Of a stretch of 64,000 bases of DNA, positions 23,611-32,850 are shown piece after piece. The notes beneath the pieces were generated by a model. The model saw only the letters and a list, made by a program, of their open reading frames with translations. It had not been told where the DNA came from and made no database searches. Source of the stretch: JBCBTJ01 sp039818665 (GTDB lineage: Bacteria > Pseudomonadota > Alphaproteobacteria > Caulobacterales > Hyphomonadaceae); assembly GCA_039818665.1 (NCBI GenBank), contig JBCBTJ010000001.1, forward strand, positions 1-64,000. The letters are read 5' to 3'. Every line of letters begins with the position of its first letter. Position 1 is the stretch's first letter. Made by a program: the position numbers and the translations under genes.

Positions 23611-26112
23611 CTAGAACGTGTACCGCGCGACCACGCCCCAGCGCGCGCCGTTCCGGTTGTTGAACTGGAAGCCGCGCGACTGACCGGCCGCCGACAAGGT
23701 GAACCCGTTCTCGATGTTGACGCCATTGACCACGAAGCTGCCATTGCCCGGCGACGGATCGATAAAGCGCAGAACGCCGAGAGCCGCGTCCTCATTGGTG
23801 AGGTTCTTGCCGTAGACGGCGAGGCTCCAATTGTCCTTCCAGCTAAAGGTGATCCGAGCATCGAGCTCGAACGAGTCGCCCGTCTCGGCGAGGTTTTGGA
23901 CCTGCGCAAAGCGGCTGGAGAGATAAGTCCCGTTGACCGAGAACAGCGCGCCGATCGTCTCGGTGAGCTGCGTGTCGTAGTCGACGAAGAAAGACGCCTG
24001 GTGGCGCGCCTGGCGCGGCAATTCCTGGCCGACGATGGATCCGTCGCCGAACACCGCCTCTTGCGTGCCCTCGGTGCCTTCGGTGAACTCGGTGTCGGTC
24101 CAGGCGTAGGTGCCGCCGATTGTGAGGCCTGGCATTGGAGCCGGCGTGAACGCACCGTCGAGTTCGATGCCGAAAATGTCCACGGCGCCGAGATTGGCTG
24201 TGACAGATCCGACCGTCGAGGTCGCGCCGAGCGCGGCCAAGTTCTCCGTCAGCTGATAGCCCGACAGGTCTGAGAAAAACCCGGCGACGTTGAAGAGCAA
24301 CTGATTGTCGAAGAAGTAGTTTTTCGATCCAAGCTCATACTGCCAGAGCGTTTCTTCATCGAACGTGCCGAACCCGAACTCGAAGCCTTGCGCCCCGTTG
24401 AACCCGCCCGGTTTGGTGCCGCGCGAGGCCGACGCATAGATCAGATTGTCGTCGGTCGCCTGCCAGTCGAGCGTGAAGCGCGGCGTCACCGCGGTGAACG
24501 ATTCCTCGAAGTCCAGCGGCGTCGTGCCGCTCACCACGACGGCGCCCGTGTCGATGTCGAACGTGGTTTGCGAGATGTTTTCCCGCGCCCAGCGCAGTTC
24601 GGCCGTCGCCGTAAAGCGATCTGTGACGTCGAACGCGACCGAGCCGAAGACCGATACGTTTTCCGTCAGCGTGCGCTGCGGATCGATCGGCAGATTGTCG
24701 AAGCCGCCGCCAAGATTGATCACCGTGAAGGACGGAACGCCTAGCGCCGCCGCGACTTGCGCGATTGTGGCCTCGCCAGAGGCTGTCACCGCATCCTGCA
24801 ATTCGTCCGTGAAGTGAGCCAACAAGCTGCGATCGCGTTCAAGGCTATTGAAGTAATAGCCGCCGAGCCGCCAGCGGAACCGATCTTCCAAGGGCGAGTC
24901 GATCCGCGCTTCAGCGACGAAGGTCTCGGTGTCGTCATCGTCCGCCGTGGAGAAGTCGAACGGCAAAAGCACGACGCCGGTCGCGCCCGGGAAAATGAAC
25001 GGCGCCGGGAAGGGCGGCGAGACGCTCGCCGTGCCGGCGAACGTCGGCTGGCCGTCGGAATCGATCTCGTCTTTGAATTGCTCGCCGGTATAGCCCAGCG
25101 TGGTGAAGAGGTTGTAGCCGCCGGCGAACTCGTAATTGCTGTTCAGCGCCAGGAAGATTTCCTCGCGCTCCAAGCCGCCGCCCTCGCCCAGCGTGTCGGA
25201 GATTTGCGGCGCGCCCGAGGGGTTCGGAGGCGAGGTCGGCACAACGCCCTGGAAGAAGGGCTGGACGCCGCCGAAATCAATCCCGCCCGGGACGTTCACG
25301 TTCAAGTCCTCGAAGCCCAAGAGCCCGATCGGGAAGTGTCCGTCATCGTCGCGATTGTACGCCGCCCGGAACGACATTTCGAAATTGTCCGTCGGCTCGT
25401 AGCGCAGCACGCCTGAGAAGGTCGTCGACTGCTCGTTGCCGACCGACGGGTTGAGGTTCGACGGAATGTCGAACTCGCTGTCGAACGTGTAGTAGCGCGC
25501 CGAAAGCGAATAGAAGAGCTTGTCGTCAATGATCGGTCCGCTGACGTTTCCAAGGAACTGGAACAGACCGTCCGCTCCGCCCTCGAGACGCAAATCGCCG
25601 CGATATTCGTTCGTCGGCTGACGAGAGGTGATGTTGATCGCGCCCGAATAGGTGTTCCGGCCGAACAGGGCCGACTGCGGTCCCTTGATGATCTCGATCG
25701 ACTGCACGTCGCCGAAGTTCAGCGAACGGATCGACTGGGTGACGTTGACCCCGTCGATAAAGACCGAGACGCCGCTGTCGCCCAAAATATTGGCCTGGCC
25801 GCGAATGATCGGGCGGTCGAACTGGCGTCCGAAGGGCGTGTCGAACACAAAGCCCGGCGTCAGCTTCGACAGCTCGTCAATGTCCGTGATGCCGCGCTCA
25901 AAAATGTCCTCTTCGCCGAAAACCGACACCGCGACCGGCACCGATTGAATGTCTTCTTCAACCTTCCGAGCCTTCACCGTGACCACGTCCTGGCGGAGTT
26001 CGCCCGCGTCTTCGCTGCTATCTTGAGCAAGCGCCGGCGTCGCATAGCCTGTCAGCGCCAGCGCCGCGGCGCCGCCCAGCGCGAAAGGCGCTTTCGACTT
26101 ATTGGTCCCCAT
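23611..26112 (-). CDS. TonB-dependent receptor
   Basis: An outer-membrane receptor of 833 residues. It has a signal peptide (MGTNKSKAPFALGGAAALAL to PALAQ), a TonB-box-like QDVVTVKARKVEEDIQSVPV, a plug domain (VSVFIDGVNV, IEIIKGPQSALFGRNTYSGA) and a 22-strand barrel ending NNRNGARWGVVARYTF. These proteins bring in ligands too large or scarce for porins. The start at 26112 is preferred to 26178, which would run across the operator. The operator is 52 bp upstream, shared with the divergent gene at 26295. A CpcT-like lipoprotein follows. Confidence 0.92.
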   Translation of the reverse strand: MGTNKSKAPFALGGAAALALTGYATPALAQDSSEDAGELRQDVVTVKARKVEEDIQSVPVAVSVFGEEDIFERGITDIDELSKLTPGFVFDTPFGRQFDRPIIRGQANILGDSGVSVFIDGVNVTQSIRSLNFGDVQSIEIIKGPQSALFGRNTYSGAINITSRQPTNEYRGDLRLEGGADGLFQFLGNVSGPIIDDKLFYSLSARYYTFDSEFDIPSNLNPSVGNEQSTTFSGVLRYEPTDNFEMSFRAAYNRDDDGHFPIGLLGFEDLNVNVPGGIDFGGVQPFFQGVVPTSPPNPSGAPQISDTLGEGGGLEREEIFLALNSNYEFAGGYNLFTTLGYTGEQFKDEIDSDGQPTFAGTASVSPPFPAPFIFPGATGVVLLPFDFSTADDDDTETFVAEARIDSPLEDRFRWRLGGYYFNSLERDRSLLAHFTDELQDAVTASGEATIAQVAAALGVPSFTVINLGGGFDNLPIDPQRTLTENVSVFGSVAFDVTDRFTATAELRWARENISQTTFDIDTGAVVVSGTTPLDFEESFTAVTPRFTLDWQATDDNLIYASASRGTKPGGFNGAQGFEFGFGTFDEETLWQYELGSKNYFFDNQLLFNVAGFFSDLSGYQLTENLAALGATSTVGSVTANLGAVDIFGIELDGAFTPAPMPGLTIGGTYAWTDTEFTEGTEGTQEAVFGDGSIVGQELPRQARHQASFFVDYDTQLTETIGALFSVNGTYLSSRFAQVQNLAETGDSFELDARITFSWKDNWSLAVYGKNLTNEDAALGVLRFIDPSPGNGSFVVNGVNIENGFTLSAAGQSRGFQFNNRNGARWGVVARYTF

Positions 26113-26164
26113 AATGTCCTCCCTGTCCCGATCTCGTTCGAGTCTCCCGCTCGACTCGATTGGC

Positions 26165-26180
26165 AAATGATATACCATTT
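26165..26180. promoter_or_regulatory. GATATATC operator, site 4
   Basis: AAATGATATACCATTT, the most symmetrical copy in the window, differs from a perfect palindrome at one central pair. It lies between the divergent TonB receptor (26112) and the gene at 26295. Confidence 0.8.
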
Positions 26181-26294
26181 GACAGTCGATCGCGTTTCTG
26201 CCGGTCTGGCAAGTCCCGATTTAACGTTTTCGTGAGGTCTGACGCGCCTGTGTCGCCGGGAGCACACGCGGCGCAGCATAGGAAAGGAACCGCC

Positions 26295-26801
26295 ATGGCG
26301 GACGCTATGACGTCGAATGAACTCAAGCGGATCATGCCCCTCCTCGCCCGCCATGAGGGCGTGTGGGAGGGAACTTATCGCTATTACGATCCCGCCGGCG
26401 AGAAGATCGACGAGCACAAGTCCCGCCTGCTCTGCCGCTTTCCCGACAGCGGCCACCCCTACCATCAGACCAATTACTACCGCTGGGCCGACGGGCGCTC
26501 GGAGGTCCGCGACTTTCCCGCCGCCGTCGAAAACGGCCGGCTGAAATGGGACAATGAATTCATCAATGGCTGGGCGGCTGACGTCGCGCTCGACGATTTC
26601 AAACGCACGACGATGCTCAACTGGGTCCGCACCGGAGAGCCTGACCTATACCTCTACGAAATGATCCAACTCTCCGACGACGGGCAAGCCCGGGCGCGCG
26701 TGTGGCATTGGTTCAAAGCCGATCGACTGTTCCAGCGCACGCTGGTCGACGAGGTCCGCGTGAGCGACGACTGGCGCGCCTATGAGGGACGGACATTTTA
26801 G
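26295..26801 (+). CDS. Small HEGVWEGTY-motif protein, paralogue of the 3016 gene
   Basis: A protein of 168 residues beginning MADAMTSNELKRIM after a good ribosome site (GGAAAGGA). It has ARHEGVWEGTYRYYDP near the start and WHWFKADRLFQRTLVDEVR near the end, matching landmarks in the protein at 3016. The overall order of strands suggests a small barrel. It is a single-gene unit, divergent from the TonB receptor and sharing its operator. Function unknown. One copy in each of the two proposed regulons suggests a common ligand (inference). Confidence 0.65.
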   Translation: MADAMTSNELKRIMPLLARHEGVWEGTYRYYDPAGEKIDEHKSRLLCRFPDSGHPYHQTNYYRWADGRSEVRDFPAAVENGRLKWDNEFINGWAADVALDDFKRTTMLNWVRTGEPDLYLYEMIQLSDDGQARARVWHWFKADRLFQRTLVDEVRVSDDWRAYEGRTF

Positions 26802-26835
26802 GACGGCGCCTTCATTCCGAGCCGTATCATTCGCG

Positions 26836-27465
26836 TCAGCCCGTGAAGCCTGAGACGAACCAGTAAGCGAGCGCGGCCAAAATCAGCACGACCAGCACCC
26901 GCCTCAGCCGGCGCGGCAGGCGCTTCCAGAGCCGGGCGATATCGTCGCCAAGGAAATAAACCAAGGCGCCGAGGATCGCGAACCGGACGAACCGGCTCGC
27001 GGAAAAGATCGCGAGGAACGACCAGAACGGGTAGCCGCTGGCGCCCGCGGCGAGGTTGATCAGATAAGACGGCGCCGGCGTCGCTCCGCCGAGGAAGATA
27101 AAGGACGCGCCGCGCTCGGCGAAGCGGGCGGAATACTCCGCGAGCGCGGCCTCCACGCCAAGGCGCGCCGCGATCGGGTCGGCGAGGTCGGCGCCGAGGC
27201 GGTACATGATCGCCCCGGCGATGGCGCTGCCCAGGACGGTGATCAGAACGAACAGCCAAATCCGGTCGCGCGCAGCCGCGCACATGGCCAAGAAGGCGGC
27301 CTCATAGGGCAAGGGCACGAACGTTGTCTCGGCGACTTCCAGCGCCAGCAAGCCCGCCAACGCCTTCCGCGTATGGGCCAGCGCCACAAGCCGATCCGTC
27401 AGCGTCGCGCGTTTCGAAGCTGCGCCGTCCTGTCCGCTAGCCGGCTTGGCCGCGTCGTCTGTCAT
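26836..27465 (-). CDS. YqaA/DedA-like membrane protein (VTT domain)
   Basis: A 209-residue membrane protein with about five hydrophobic segments. It has LLALEVAETTFVPLPYEA near the start, GLGSAIAG-like transmembrane turns, and FLGGATPAPSYLINLAAGASG, the re-entrant motif of the VTT/SNARE-associated family. Members act in lipid or ion homeostasis; the precise role is unsettled. The frame is independent of its neighbours: it converges on the 26295 gene and is separated from the next upstream gene by a terminator. No operator copy is before it, so it may be a bystander. Confidence 0.8.
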   Translation of the reverse strand: MTDDAAKPASGQDGAASKRATLTDRLVALAHTRKALAGLLALEVAETTFVPLPYEAAFLAMCAAARDRIWLFVLITVLGSAIAGAIMYRLGADLADPIAARLGVEAALAEYSARFAERGASFIFLGGATPAPSYLINLAAGASGYPFWSFLAIFSASRFVRFAILGALVYFLGDDIARLWKRLPRRLRRVLVVLILAALAYWFVSGFTG

Positions 27466-27506
27466 ATCGCCAAGCTAAGTGTTTCAACGGTTCTGCAGAG
27501 CATAAA

Positions 27507-27529
27507 ACCCGCGCCGCCGGAGCGCGGGT
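27507..27529 (-). terminator. Intrinsic terminator after the DUF1838 gene
   Basis: On the minus strand the stem is ACCCGCGC and GCGCGGGT with a 7-nt loop, followed by TTTAT. It lies 23 bp past the stop of the DUF1838 gene at 27552 and would end that single-gene transcript before the YqaA-like gene. Confidence 0.75.
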
Positions 27530-27551
27530 CTGCCTTGTTCTTATCAGACAA

Positions 27552-28457
27552 TCAACGCTGCGGCGGTTCGATCTCGCCTGCGGCGACACCCTTATAGTAT
27601 TTCCAGCTGGTCATATTGTCCCGCGGATCACCTGTCGGCGGCGGCGCGACATATTCGGGATAGTTCGCCCGGATCTCCGCCTTCATCGTCTCCGACATCT
27701 GGTCCCAGCTCTCAAGCTTGGCGCCGGCTGTATGGACCCAGAACATGCCTTCGCGGCCATTCATCTTCATCCAAGGCAGCCAGTCGGACATGCGCGACCA
27801 CCCCACCGTGACCGGAACCGTCGTCGTCTCCGGATCGAACAACTCGTCGGTGCGGCCGAAGAAGTTGAACATCTCCGTGGCGTGGTAGGTGCCGCCCACT
27901 TCCGCCTGGAAGGGACCGCCGAGCGGGTTCGGATACCAGAGCGGGAAGGTGGAGCGCAGCCACCATTGGTCGTTCATCACCTCGCCCGACCAGGTCGAGG
28001 GCTGGCCGTCGCGGCCGATTTCATAGGCCTCGAAATTCACCGGATCGTTCGCGACGTGGAGCACCTCGACCGTCTCGCCGCTCCATGGATTGTCCCAAGT
28101 GCTGAGCACCTCTCCGGTCTCTTTATCCTTGTACAAGAGGATCTCGCGGGAAACGAGCGCATAGCCCTCGCCGCGGTCCGGATCGGAGATCGAGGAGCAA
28201 GAGCGGACATTCATCCCCTCGACGTCAAACAGGTGCACATCGCGCTCGCCCTGCTTCCGAGAATAGGCCCGGCCGTGCCACCAATAGACAATCGGTTCGC
28301 CGTCGACCGTGGAGCACTGGATCTTGCGATTGATCGTCAGCGCGTCCTTCGCGTCGGCCGGATCCAAGGGTTCGGTCTGGGCGTCCGCCAACGTGGCGCA
28401 GGCCCCCAACGCCAAAGCCGCACCGGCGGCGGCGAACAGTTTCGATAGTCCGATCAT
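27552..28457 (-). CDS. DUF1838 family lipoprotein
   Basis: A protein of 301 residues with a lipoprotein signal (LFAAAGAALALGAC). The mature part fits DUF1838: RKIQCSTVDGEPIVYWWHGRAYS, NVRSCSSI, VLSTWDNPWSGETVEVLHVANDPVN, and a C-terminal WKYYKGVAAGEI. The function of the family is unknown. It is monocistronic: an operator copy lies 13 bp before the start and an intrinsic terminator is downstream. The operator so close to the start would block ribosome-site transcription, as expected for repression (inference). Confidence 0.8.
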   Translation of the reverse strand: MIGLSKLFAAAGAALALGACATLADAQTEPLDPADAKDALTINRKIQCSTVDGEPIVYWWHGRAYSRKQGERDVHLFDVEGMNVRSCSSISDPDRGEGYALVSREILLYKDKETGEVLSTWDNPWSGETVEVLHVANDPVNFEAYEIGRDGQPSTWSGEVMNDQWWLRSTFPLWYPNPLGGPFQAEVGGTYHATEMFNFFGRTDELFDPETTTVPVTVGWSRMSDWLPWMKMNGREGMFWVHTAGAKLESWDQMSETMKAEIRANYPEYVAPPPTGDPRDNMTSWKYYKGVAAGEIEPPQR

Positions 28458-28469
28458 GGCCGTCTCCCC

Positions 28470-28485
28470 AAAAGATATATCATTT
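28470..28485. promoter_or_regulatory. GATATATC operator, site 5 (reverse orientation)
   Basis: AAAAGATATATCATTT on the plus strand; its reverse complement equals the commonest 16-mer. It is 13 bp upstream of the DUF1838 gene start at 28457 and just past the stop of the symporter gene at 28500. Confidence 0.8.
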
Positions 28486-28499
28486 AAACCGTGCCACGC

Positions 28500-29945
28500 T
28501 CATGGGCTTTCGCCAAGAGCTTTCCGGCGCGTTTCGGCGTCGCGGTCGACCAGGCCAGCGATCGCGAGCGCGGCGAAACCGGCCGCCCAGGGCAGCGTGC
28601 GCGACCAGACCGCGCCAGGTCCGGCGTCCGCCCAAAACTCGTAGATCAGCGACAGGCCGAAGCCCGCGAGGATCGCCGCCAGCACAGCCACACCTGACGG
28701 CGCATAGCCCAGCGTCCGCGCGACAACGGTCGGTCCAAAGGCGGCGCCCAAGGCGGTCCAGGCGAATAGGGTGCGCTCAAAGATGGTCGACGGCAGCAGC
28801 AGCGTCAGCGCCACAGCCGCGGCGCAGAGAACGAGTATGGCCAAGCGCGAGACCAGGACCTCCCGCCCGCCGGCGGCTTTGCCGAGGCCGAGATCGTGGG
28901 AGACGGCCGCGCCGGCCACCAACAATTGGCTGTCCACGGTCGACATGATGGCCGACAAGGTCGCAGCGGCGATGACGCCGGCGAGCACGCCCGGCAACAG
29001 GTCGCCCGCGAGCTTGAAGAAGACGCCTTCGGCCGGCGCGTCCGCCCCGAAAATCGCCCGCGCCGACAGTCCGAGCACCGCCATGCCGGAATAGACGAGC
29101 GCGCCCCACCCGATCGCAACGCCCGCGCCGATCGTACGCGCCCGGCGGTCCCGCGCCGCCATGATCCAAGCGATCAAATGCGGTTGGCCGAGCGCGCCAA
29201 AGCCCGTCGCGAAGAGCCCCACGACGAAGCCTGTCGCGATCCAACCCGCGCGCCCGCCGAAGGTCTCGGTATAGGCCGACGGCGCTTCGGCGAGCGCTTC
29301 GCCGATCCCGCCAAAGCCGCCCGCGGCCGAGAAGGCGACGGCCGGCAGTACGACCGCAACCAGCGCCATCAGCAGGCCCTGGATCGTGTCGGTGACGGAG
29401 ACCGCCAGGAAGCCGCCGAGAAACACATAAGCGACGATGATGAGCGCGCCGAGCACGACGCCGACGCTCAGCCCCGTGCCAAAGAGGTCGTCAAAAGCCT
29501 GGCCCGCGCCCTGGAACTGCGCGGCGACATAGTAGGAAAAACAGAAGGCGATCATCAGCGAGGCGGAGACGCGGATGGCGCGCGCGGCCCACGGGCCGGA
29601 TTGCTCGGTCAGAAAATCCGTCAGCGTGAGATGGCCCGCCTCGCGGGAGCGCTGCTGTAGCGTCGCGCCGGCCCACAGCCACACCGCGGCGTAGCCGGCG
29701 AGAATGCCCGGCACCATCCAGAGCGCCGAAGGCCCGGCCGCATAGACAAAACCTGAAAAGCCAAGAAGGACCCAGGCCGACGAGCTCGACGCCGCATAAG
29801 CGAGCCCGGCGACCAGTGGCCCAAGGCTCCTGCCCGCAAGCAGAAAATCGTCGGACGAGCGAGCGGCGCGCGAAGCCCAGAGCCCGACGCCGACCAGAAC
29901 GATATTGTAGACGATCAGCGTCGCCGCGGCCGCGGTCCCGCCCAT
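28500..29945 (-). CDS. Sodium/solute symporter (SSS family, PutP-like)
   Basis: A protein of 481 residues with about 13 membrane segments. It has DDFLLAGRSLGPLVAGLAYAA, LGGFLAVSVTDTIQGLLM and the family signature SAIMSTVDSQLLVAGAAV. SSS carriers take up small acids, amino acids or sugars with sodium. It follows the HMG-CoA-lyase gene by 6 bp and so is in the same transcript, under the operator at 30958. PutP-like is the closest type, but the substrate cannot be fixed. The MFS carrier at 19567 is a second importer candidate. Confidence 0.88.
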   Translation of the reverse strand: MGGTAAAATLIVYNIVLVGVGLWASRAARSSDDFLLAGRSLGPLVAGLAYAASSSSAWVLLGFSGFVYAAGPSALWMVPGILAGYAAVWLWAGATLQQRSREAGHLTLTDFLTEQSGPWAARAIRVSASLMIAFCFSYYVAAQFQGAGQAFDDLFGTGLSVGVVLGALIIVAYVFLGGFLAVSVTDTIQGLLMALVAVVLPAVAFSAAGGFGGIGEALAEAPSAYTETFGGRAGWIATGFVVGLFATGFGALGQPHLIAWIMAARDRRARTIGAGVAIGWGALVYSGMAVLGLSARAIFGADAPAEGVFFKLAGDLLPGVLAGVIAAATLSAIMSTVDSQLLVAGAAVSHDLGLGKAAGGREVLVSRLAILVLCAAAVALTLLLPSTIFERTLFAWTALGAAFGPTVVARTLGYAPSGVAVLAAILAGFGLSLIYEFWADAGPGAVWSRTLPWAAGFAALAIAGLVDRDAETRRKALGESP

Positions 29946-29951
29946 CGGCGC

Positions 29952-30902
29952 TTACTCCGCAGCGGCCGCGACCGGCGCGCCCTTATAGCCAAGCGGCAGG
30001 CCCGCGCGCGGCGTGAAGCCGTAGAGCTCTTCCTCGGGCAAGCCCTCGGCGACGATCTCCCGGCACGCCATAAGCGCATCGAGATCGACACCGGTGTCGA
30101 CGCCCATCGACTCGAACATGAAGACGAGGTCCTCCGTCACGATATTGCCCGAGGCCCCTGGCGCGGTCGGGCAGCCGCCGAGACCGCCGAGCGAGGCGTC
30201 GAACGTCGTGACGCCCTCCTCAAAAGCCGCGAGCGCATTGGCGAGGCCGAGGCCGCGCGTGTTGTGGAGGTGGACGCCGGTGAGCGCCTCGTCGCCGACG
30301 ACGCCGCGCACGGCGCGAATGAGGCGTTTGATCGCCGCGGGGTCGGCGTAACCTGTCGTGTCCGACAGACCGACCTCGTCGCAGCCGGCGGCCATCAACC
30401 TTCCGGCGAGTTCGAGGATCTTGGCCTCCGGTATCGGCCCTTCGAGGGTGCAACCGAACGCGGTCGACAAGGATCCCTCGAAATGCGGGCGGCGCGCCTC
30501 AGGCAGGCCCGCGATCAGACCGGCGATGGCGCGGGCCTCGTCGATCACTTGGTCGTGGGTGCGCCGAATGTTCCGCAGCGAGTGGGTCTCGCTGACTGAG
30601 AGGGGGAGCGTGATCTTATGGGCCCCGGCGTCCACCGCCATCTGCGCGCCCTTCAGATTGGGAACGAGCACGGCGACGTCGAGACCTGGGATGGTCAGCG
30701 CGAACTCGACCACTTCTCGCGTCGGCGCCATTTGCGGCAACAATTTCGGCGAGACGAAAGAGCCCACCTCGATCTCCCGCACGCCGGCCGCCGCCTCGGC
30801 TTCGATCCACCGCTTACGGTGCTCCAGCGGCATGGAGTCTTTGCAGTTTTGAAGCCCGTCGCGGGGGCCGACTTCGCTGATCAGAACGCGCTCTGAAGGC
30901 AT
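29952..30902 (-). CDS. HMG-CoA lyase-like aldolase
   Basis: A 316-residue TIM-barrel enzyme of the DRE-TIM family. It has the catalytic EVGPRDGLQN near the start, a conserved VHLHNTRGLGLANALAAF and the lyase signature GGLGGCPTAPGASGNIVTED with its cysteine. HMG-CoA lyase splits 3-hydroxy-3-methylglutaryl-CoA to acetoacetate and acetyl-CoA; related enzymes cleave other 3-hydroxy CoA esters. It is divergent from a CaiB/BaiF CoA-transferase, sharing the operator at 30958. With the LeuCD-type gene pair nearby, a hydroxy-diacid CoA ester is a likely substrate (inference). Confidence 0.88.
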   Translation of the reverse strand: MPSERVLISEVGPRDGLQNCKDSMPLEHRKRWIEAEAAAGVREIEVGSFVSPKLLPQMAPTREVVEFALTIPGLDVAVLVPNLKGAQMAVDAGAHKITLPLSVSETHSLRNIRRTHDQVIDEARAIAGLIAGLPEARRPHFEGSLSTAFGCTLEGPIPEAKILELAGRLMAAGCDEVGLSDTTGYADPAAIKRLIRAVRGVVGDEALTGVHLHNTRGLGLANALAAFEEGVTTFDASLGGLGGCPTAPGASGNIVTEDLVFMFESMGVDTGVDLDALMACREIVAEGLPEEELYGFTPRAGLPLGYKGAPVAAAAE

Positions 30903-30957
30903 AGGCCGGAGGTCTCCGTACAGCGCCGAGGCTTGGCGGCGCGTCTTGGTTTGGTCT

Positions 30958-30973
30958 AAATGATATATCTTAT
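30958..30973. promoter_or_regulatory. GATATATC operator, site 6
   Basis: AAATGATATATCTTAT lies between the divergent HMG-CoA-lyase-like gene (30902) and the CoA-transferase gene (31004), 55 and 30 bp from the starts. Confidence 0.75.
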
Positions 30974-31003
30974 CGGGGGCAAGACCAAAGGACTGAGGTG
31001 GAC

Positions 31004-32221
31004 ATGACCGACGCGCCCGCGCCTCTGGCTGATATTCGAGTGGTCGAATTCACCCATATGGTCATGGGTCCGGCGGCGGGGCTGGTGCTCGCCGATCTCG
31101 GCGCGGAGGTGGTGAAGGTCGAGCCCATCGGCGGCGACAAAACCCGCCGGCTTCGGGGCTCCGGCGCCGGCTATTTTTCGATGTACAATCGGAACAAGAA
31201 GAGCGTCTGCCTTGATCTGAAGTCGAACCAAGGCGCGGAGATCGCGCGCAAGCTGATCGCCGAAGCCGACGTCTTCATCGAGAACTTCCGGCCCGGCGCG
31301 CTCGACAAGTTGGGCTTCGGTTATGAGGCGCTGTCCGCGCTCAATCCCCGCCTGATCTACTGCTCCGAAAAAGGCTTCCTTGAGGGTCCCTACGAAAACC
31401 GTACGGCCTTGGACGAAGTGGCGCAGATGATGGGCGGCCTCGCCTATATGACCGGCCCCCCCGGGCGGCCCCTGCGCGCCGGCGCGTCTGTGATCGACGT
31501 CACCGGCGGCATGTTCGGGGCGATCGCCGTGCTCGCCGCGCTTCAGGAGCGCCAGACCACCGGAAAAGGGCGGCGCGTCAGCGCCTCGCTTTTTGAAACA
31601 ACCGTCTTCCTCGTCGGCCAGCACATGGCCCAATACGCCGTCACCGGATCGCCCGCCGCGCCCATGCCAGCGCGCGTCTCGGCTTGGGCGGTCTATGACG
31701 TGTTTGACGTCAAAGACGGCGAGAAAGTCTTCGTCGGCGTGGTCTCAGACAGCCAATGGACCGCGTTCTGCGGCGCCTTCGACCTCACGGACTGGGGCTC
31801 GGACGAAACCCTGAAGTCCAACAATGACCGTGTCGCTCGGCGCGACGAGATCCTGCCCCGACTGCGCGCGCTCTTCGCCGGTTATGACAAAACGGCGCTG
31901 ATGGAGAAGCTTGAGGCCGTCGGCCTGCCTTTCGCGCCGATCACCCGCCCGGAGGACTTGTTCGACGATCCGCACCTCAAAGCCTCCGGCGGCCTGCTCG
32001 ACATGACCCTGCCCGACGGTGAGCAGATCGCCTTGCCCGCTATGCCGTTGACCCTGGACGGGGCGAGGCCAGGCCTGCGCGCCGATCCGCCCCGCGCCGG
32101 TCAACACACCGCCGAGGTCCTGCAATCTCTCGGGTTCAGCGGGTCAGACATAGACACGCTCCGCGACGACGGCCTGGTCGGGCTCGACGCCAGGCCAACG
32201 CCGGCGCGCGCGGCGGAGTAG
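31004..32221 (+). CDS. CaiB/BaiF family CoA-transferase
   Basis: A class III CoA-transferase of 405 residues. Landmarks: VVEFTHMVMGPAAGLVLADL, KVEPIGGDKTR, NKKSVCLDLKS, IENFRPGALDKLGFGY, and an aspartate in GASVIDVTGG at the catalytic place. The ATG at 31004 follows GAGGTG. It is divergent from the HMG-CoA-lyase-like gene and converges on the LeuD-like gene 2 bp away. With a hydratase and a lyase as neighbours, it is likely the activation step for a hydroxylated or unsaturated diacid (inference). Confidence 0.9.
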   Translation: MTDAPAPLADIRVVEFTHMVMGPAAGLVLADLGAEVVKVEPIGGDKTRRLRGSGAGYFSMYNRNKKSVCLDLKSNQGAEIARKLIAEADVFIENFRPGALDKLGFGYEALSALNPRLIYCSEKGFLEGPYENRTALDEVAQMMGGLAYMTGPPGRPLRAGASVIDVTGGMFGAIAVLAALQERQTTGKGRRVSASLFETTVFLVGQHMAQYAVTGSPAAPMPARVSAWAVYDVFDVKDGEKVFVGVVSDSQWTAFCGAFDLTDWGSDETLKSNNDRVARRDEILPRLRALFAGYDKTALMEKLEAVGLPFAPITRPEDLFDDPHLKASGGLLDMTLPDGEQIALPAMPLTLDGARPGLRADPPRAGQHTAEVLQSLGFSGSDIDTLRDDGLVGLDARPTPARAAE

Positions 32222-32223
32222 CG

Positions 32224-32850
32224 TCAATCCGCGTAAAGCCAGGGTCGGCGTTCGGCGTCCGCATCAAGGAATGCGTCGATCTCCGGTCGTTGCTCTAGCG
32301 TTAGGCCGATCGGATCGAGCCCGTTCAGCAAAAGACGTTTCGAGTAGGCGTCGATCTCGAACGCGAAGGCGCTTTGGTCATACGTCACGCATTGGGTCTT
32401 TAGATCGACATGCGGAAGCCGTGTCTGCGGATCCGGGCCGACCCAGCTTGCAAGACCCGACACCGCGTCTTCAGAGGCCGCGATTGGGAGAACCCCGTTC
32501 CGAACGCAGTTCTTGGCGAAGATGTCCCCGAAGCCCTCCGCGATGATCACGCGCACGCCGAACTCCGCGAGCGCCCAAACCGCGTGCTCTCGCGAGGAGC
32601 CGCAACCGAAATTCTCGCCGGCGAGTAGAATGCTCGCGCCGGCGTATTCAGGGCGGTTCAACACGAAATCCGCACGCGGTTCGCGTCCGCCCGGCGCGGT
32701 GTAGCGCCAGCCGGCGAAGAGCCCGTCGGCGAGGCCGTCGCGAGAGACAGCCTTCATTTCCCGCGACGGGATGATCTGGTCCGTGTCGACATTGTCGATC
32801 AGCAAAGGCGCGGCGACGCCTTCATGCTGGCGAAACGGCGCGCGCGTCAT
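32224..32850 (-). CDS. leuD-like: 3-isopropylmalate dehydratase-type small subunit
   Basis: A 208-residue swivel-domain subunit. It has LIDNVDTDQIIPSREMKAV, then LLAGENFGCGSSREHAVWAL, IAEGFGDIFAKNC and NGVLPI, all typical of LeuD. The start overlaps the LeuC-like stop by 4 bp, so the two form a complex. No leuA or leuB is present nearby, and the pair sits in a catabolic region with an operator, so it is probably a paralogue acting on another diacid, such as a dimethylmaleate- or citraconate-type compound (inference). Confidence 0.85.
   Translation of the reverse strand: MTRAPFRQHEGVAAPLLIDNVDTDQIIPSREMKAVSRDGLADGLFAGWRYTAPGGREPRADFVLNRPEYAGASILLAGENFGCGSSREHAVWALAEFGVRVIIAEGFGDIFAKNCVRNGVLPIAASEDAVSGLASWVGPDPQTRLPHVDLKTQCVTYDQSAFAFEIDAYSKRLLLNGLDPIGLTLEQRPEIDAFLDADAERRPWLYAD

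Noticed and set aside
26820..26835. GCCGTATCATTCGC, resembling half of the operator
   Set aside because: It is between two convergent gene ends and has only one weak half-site.
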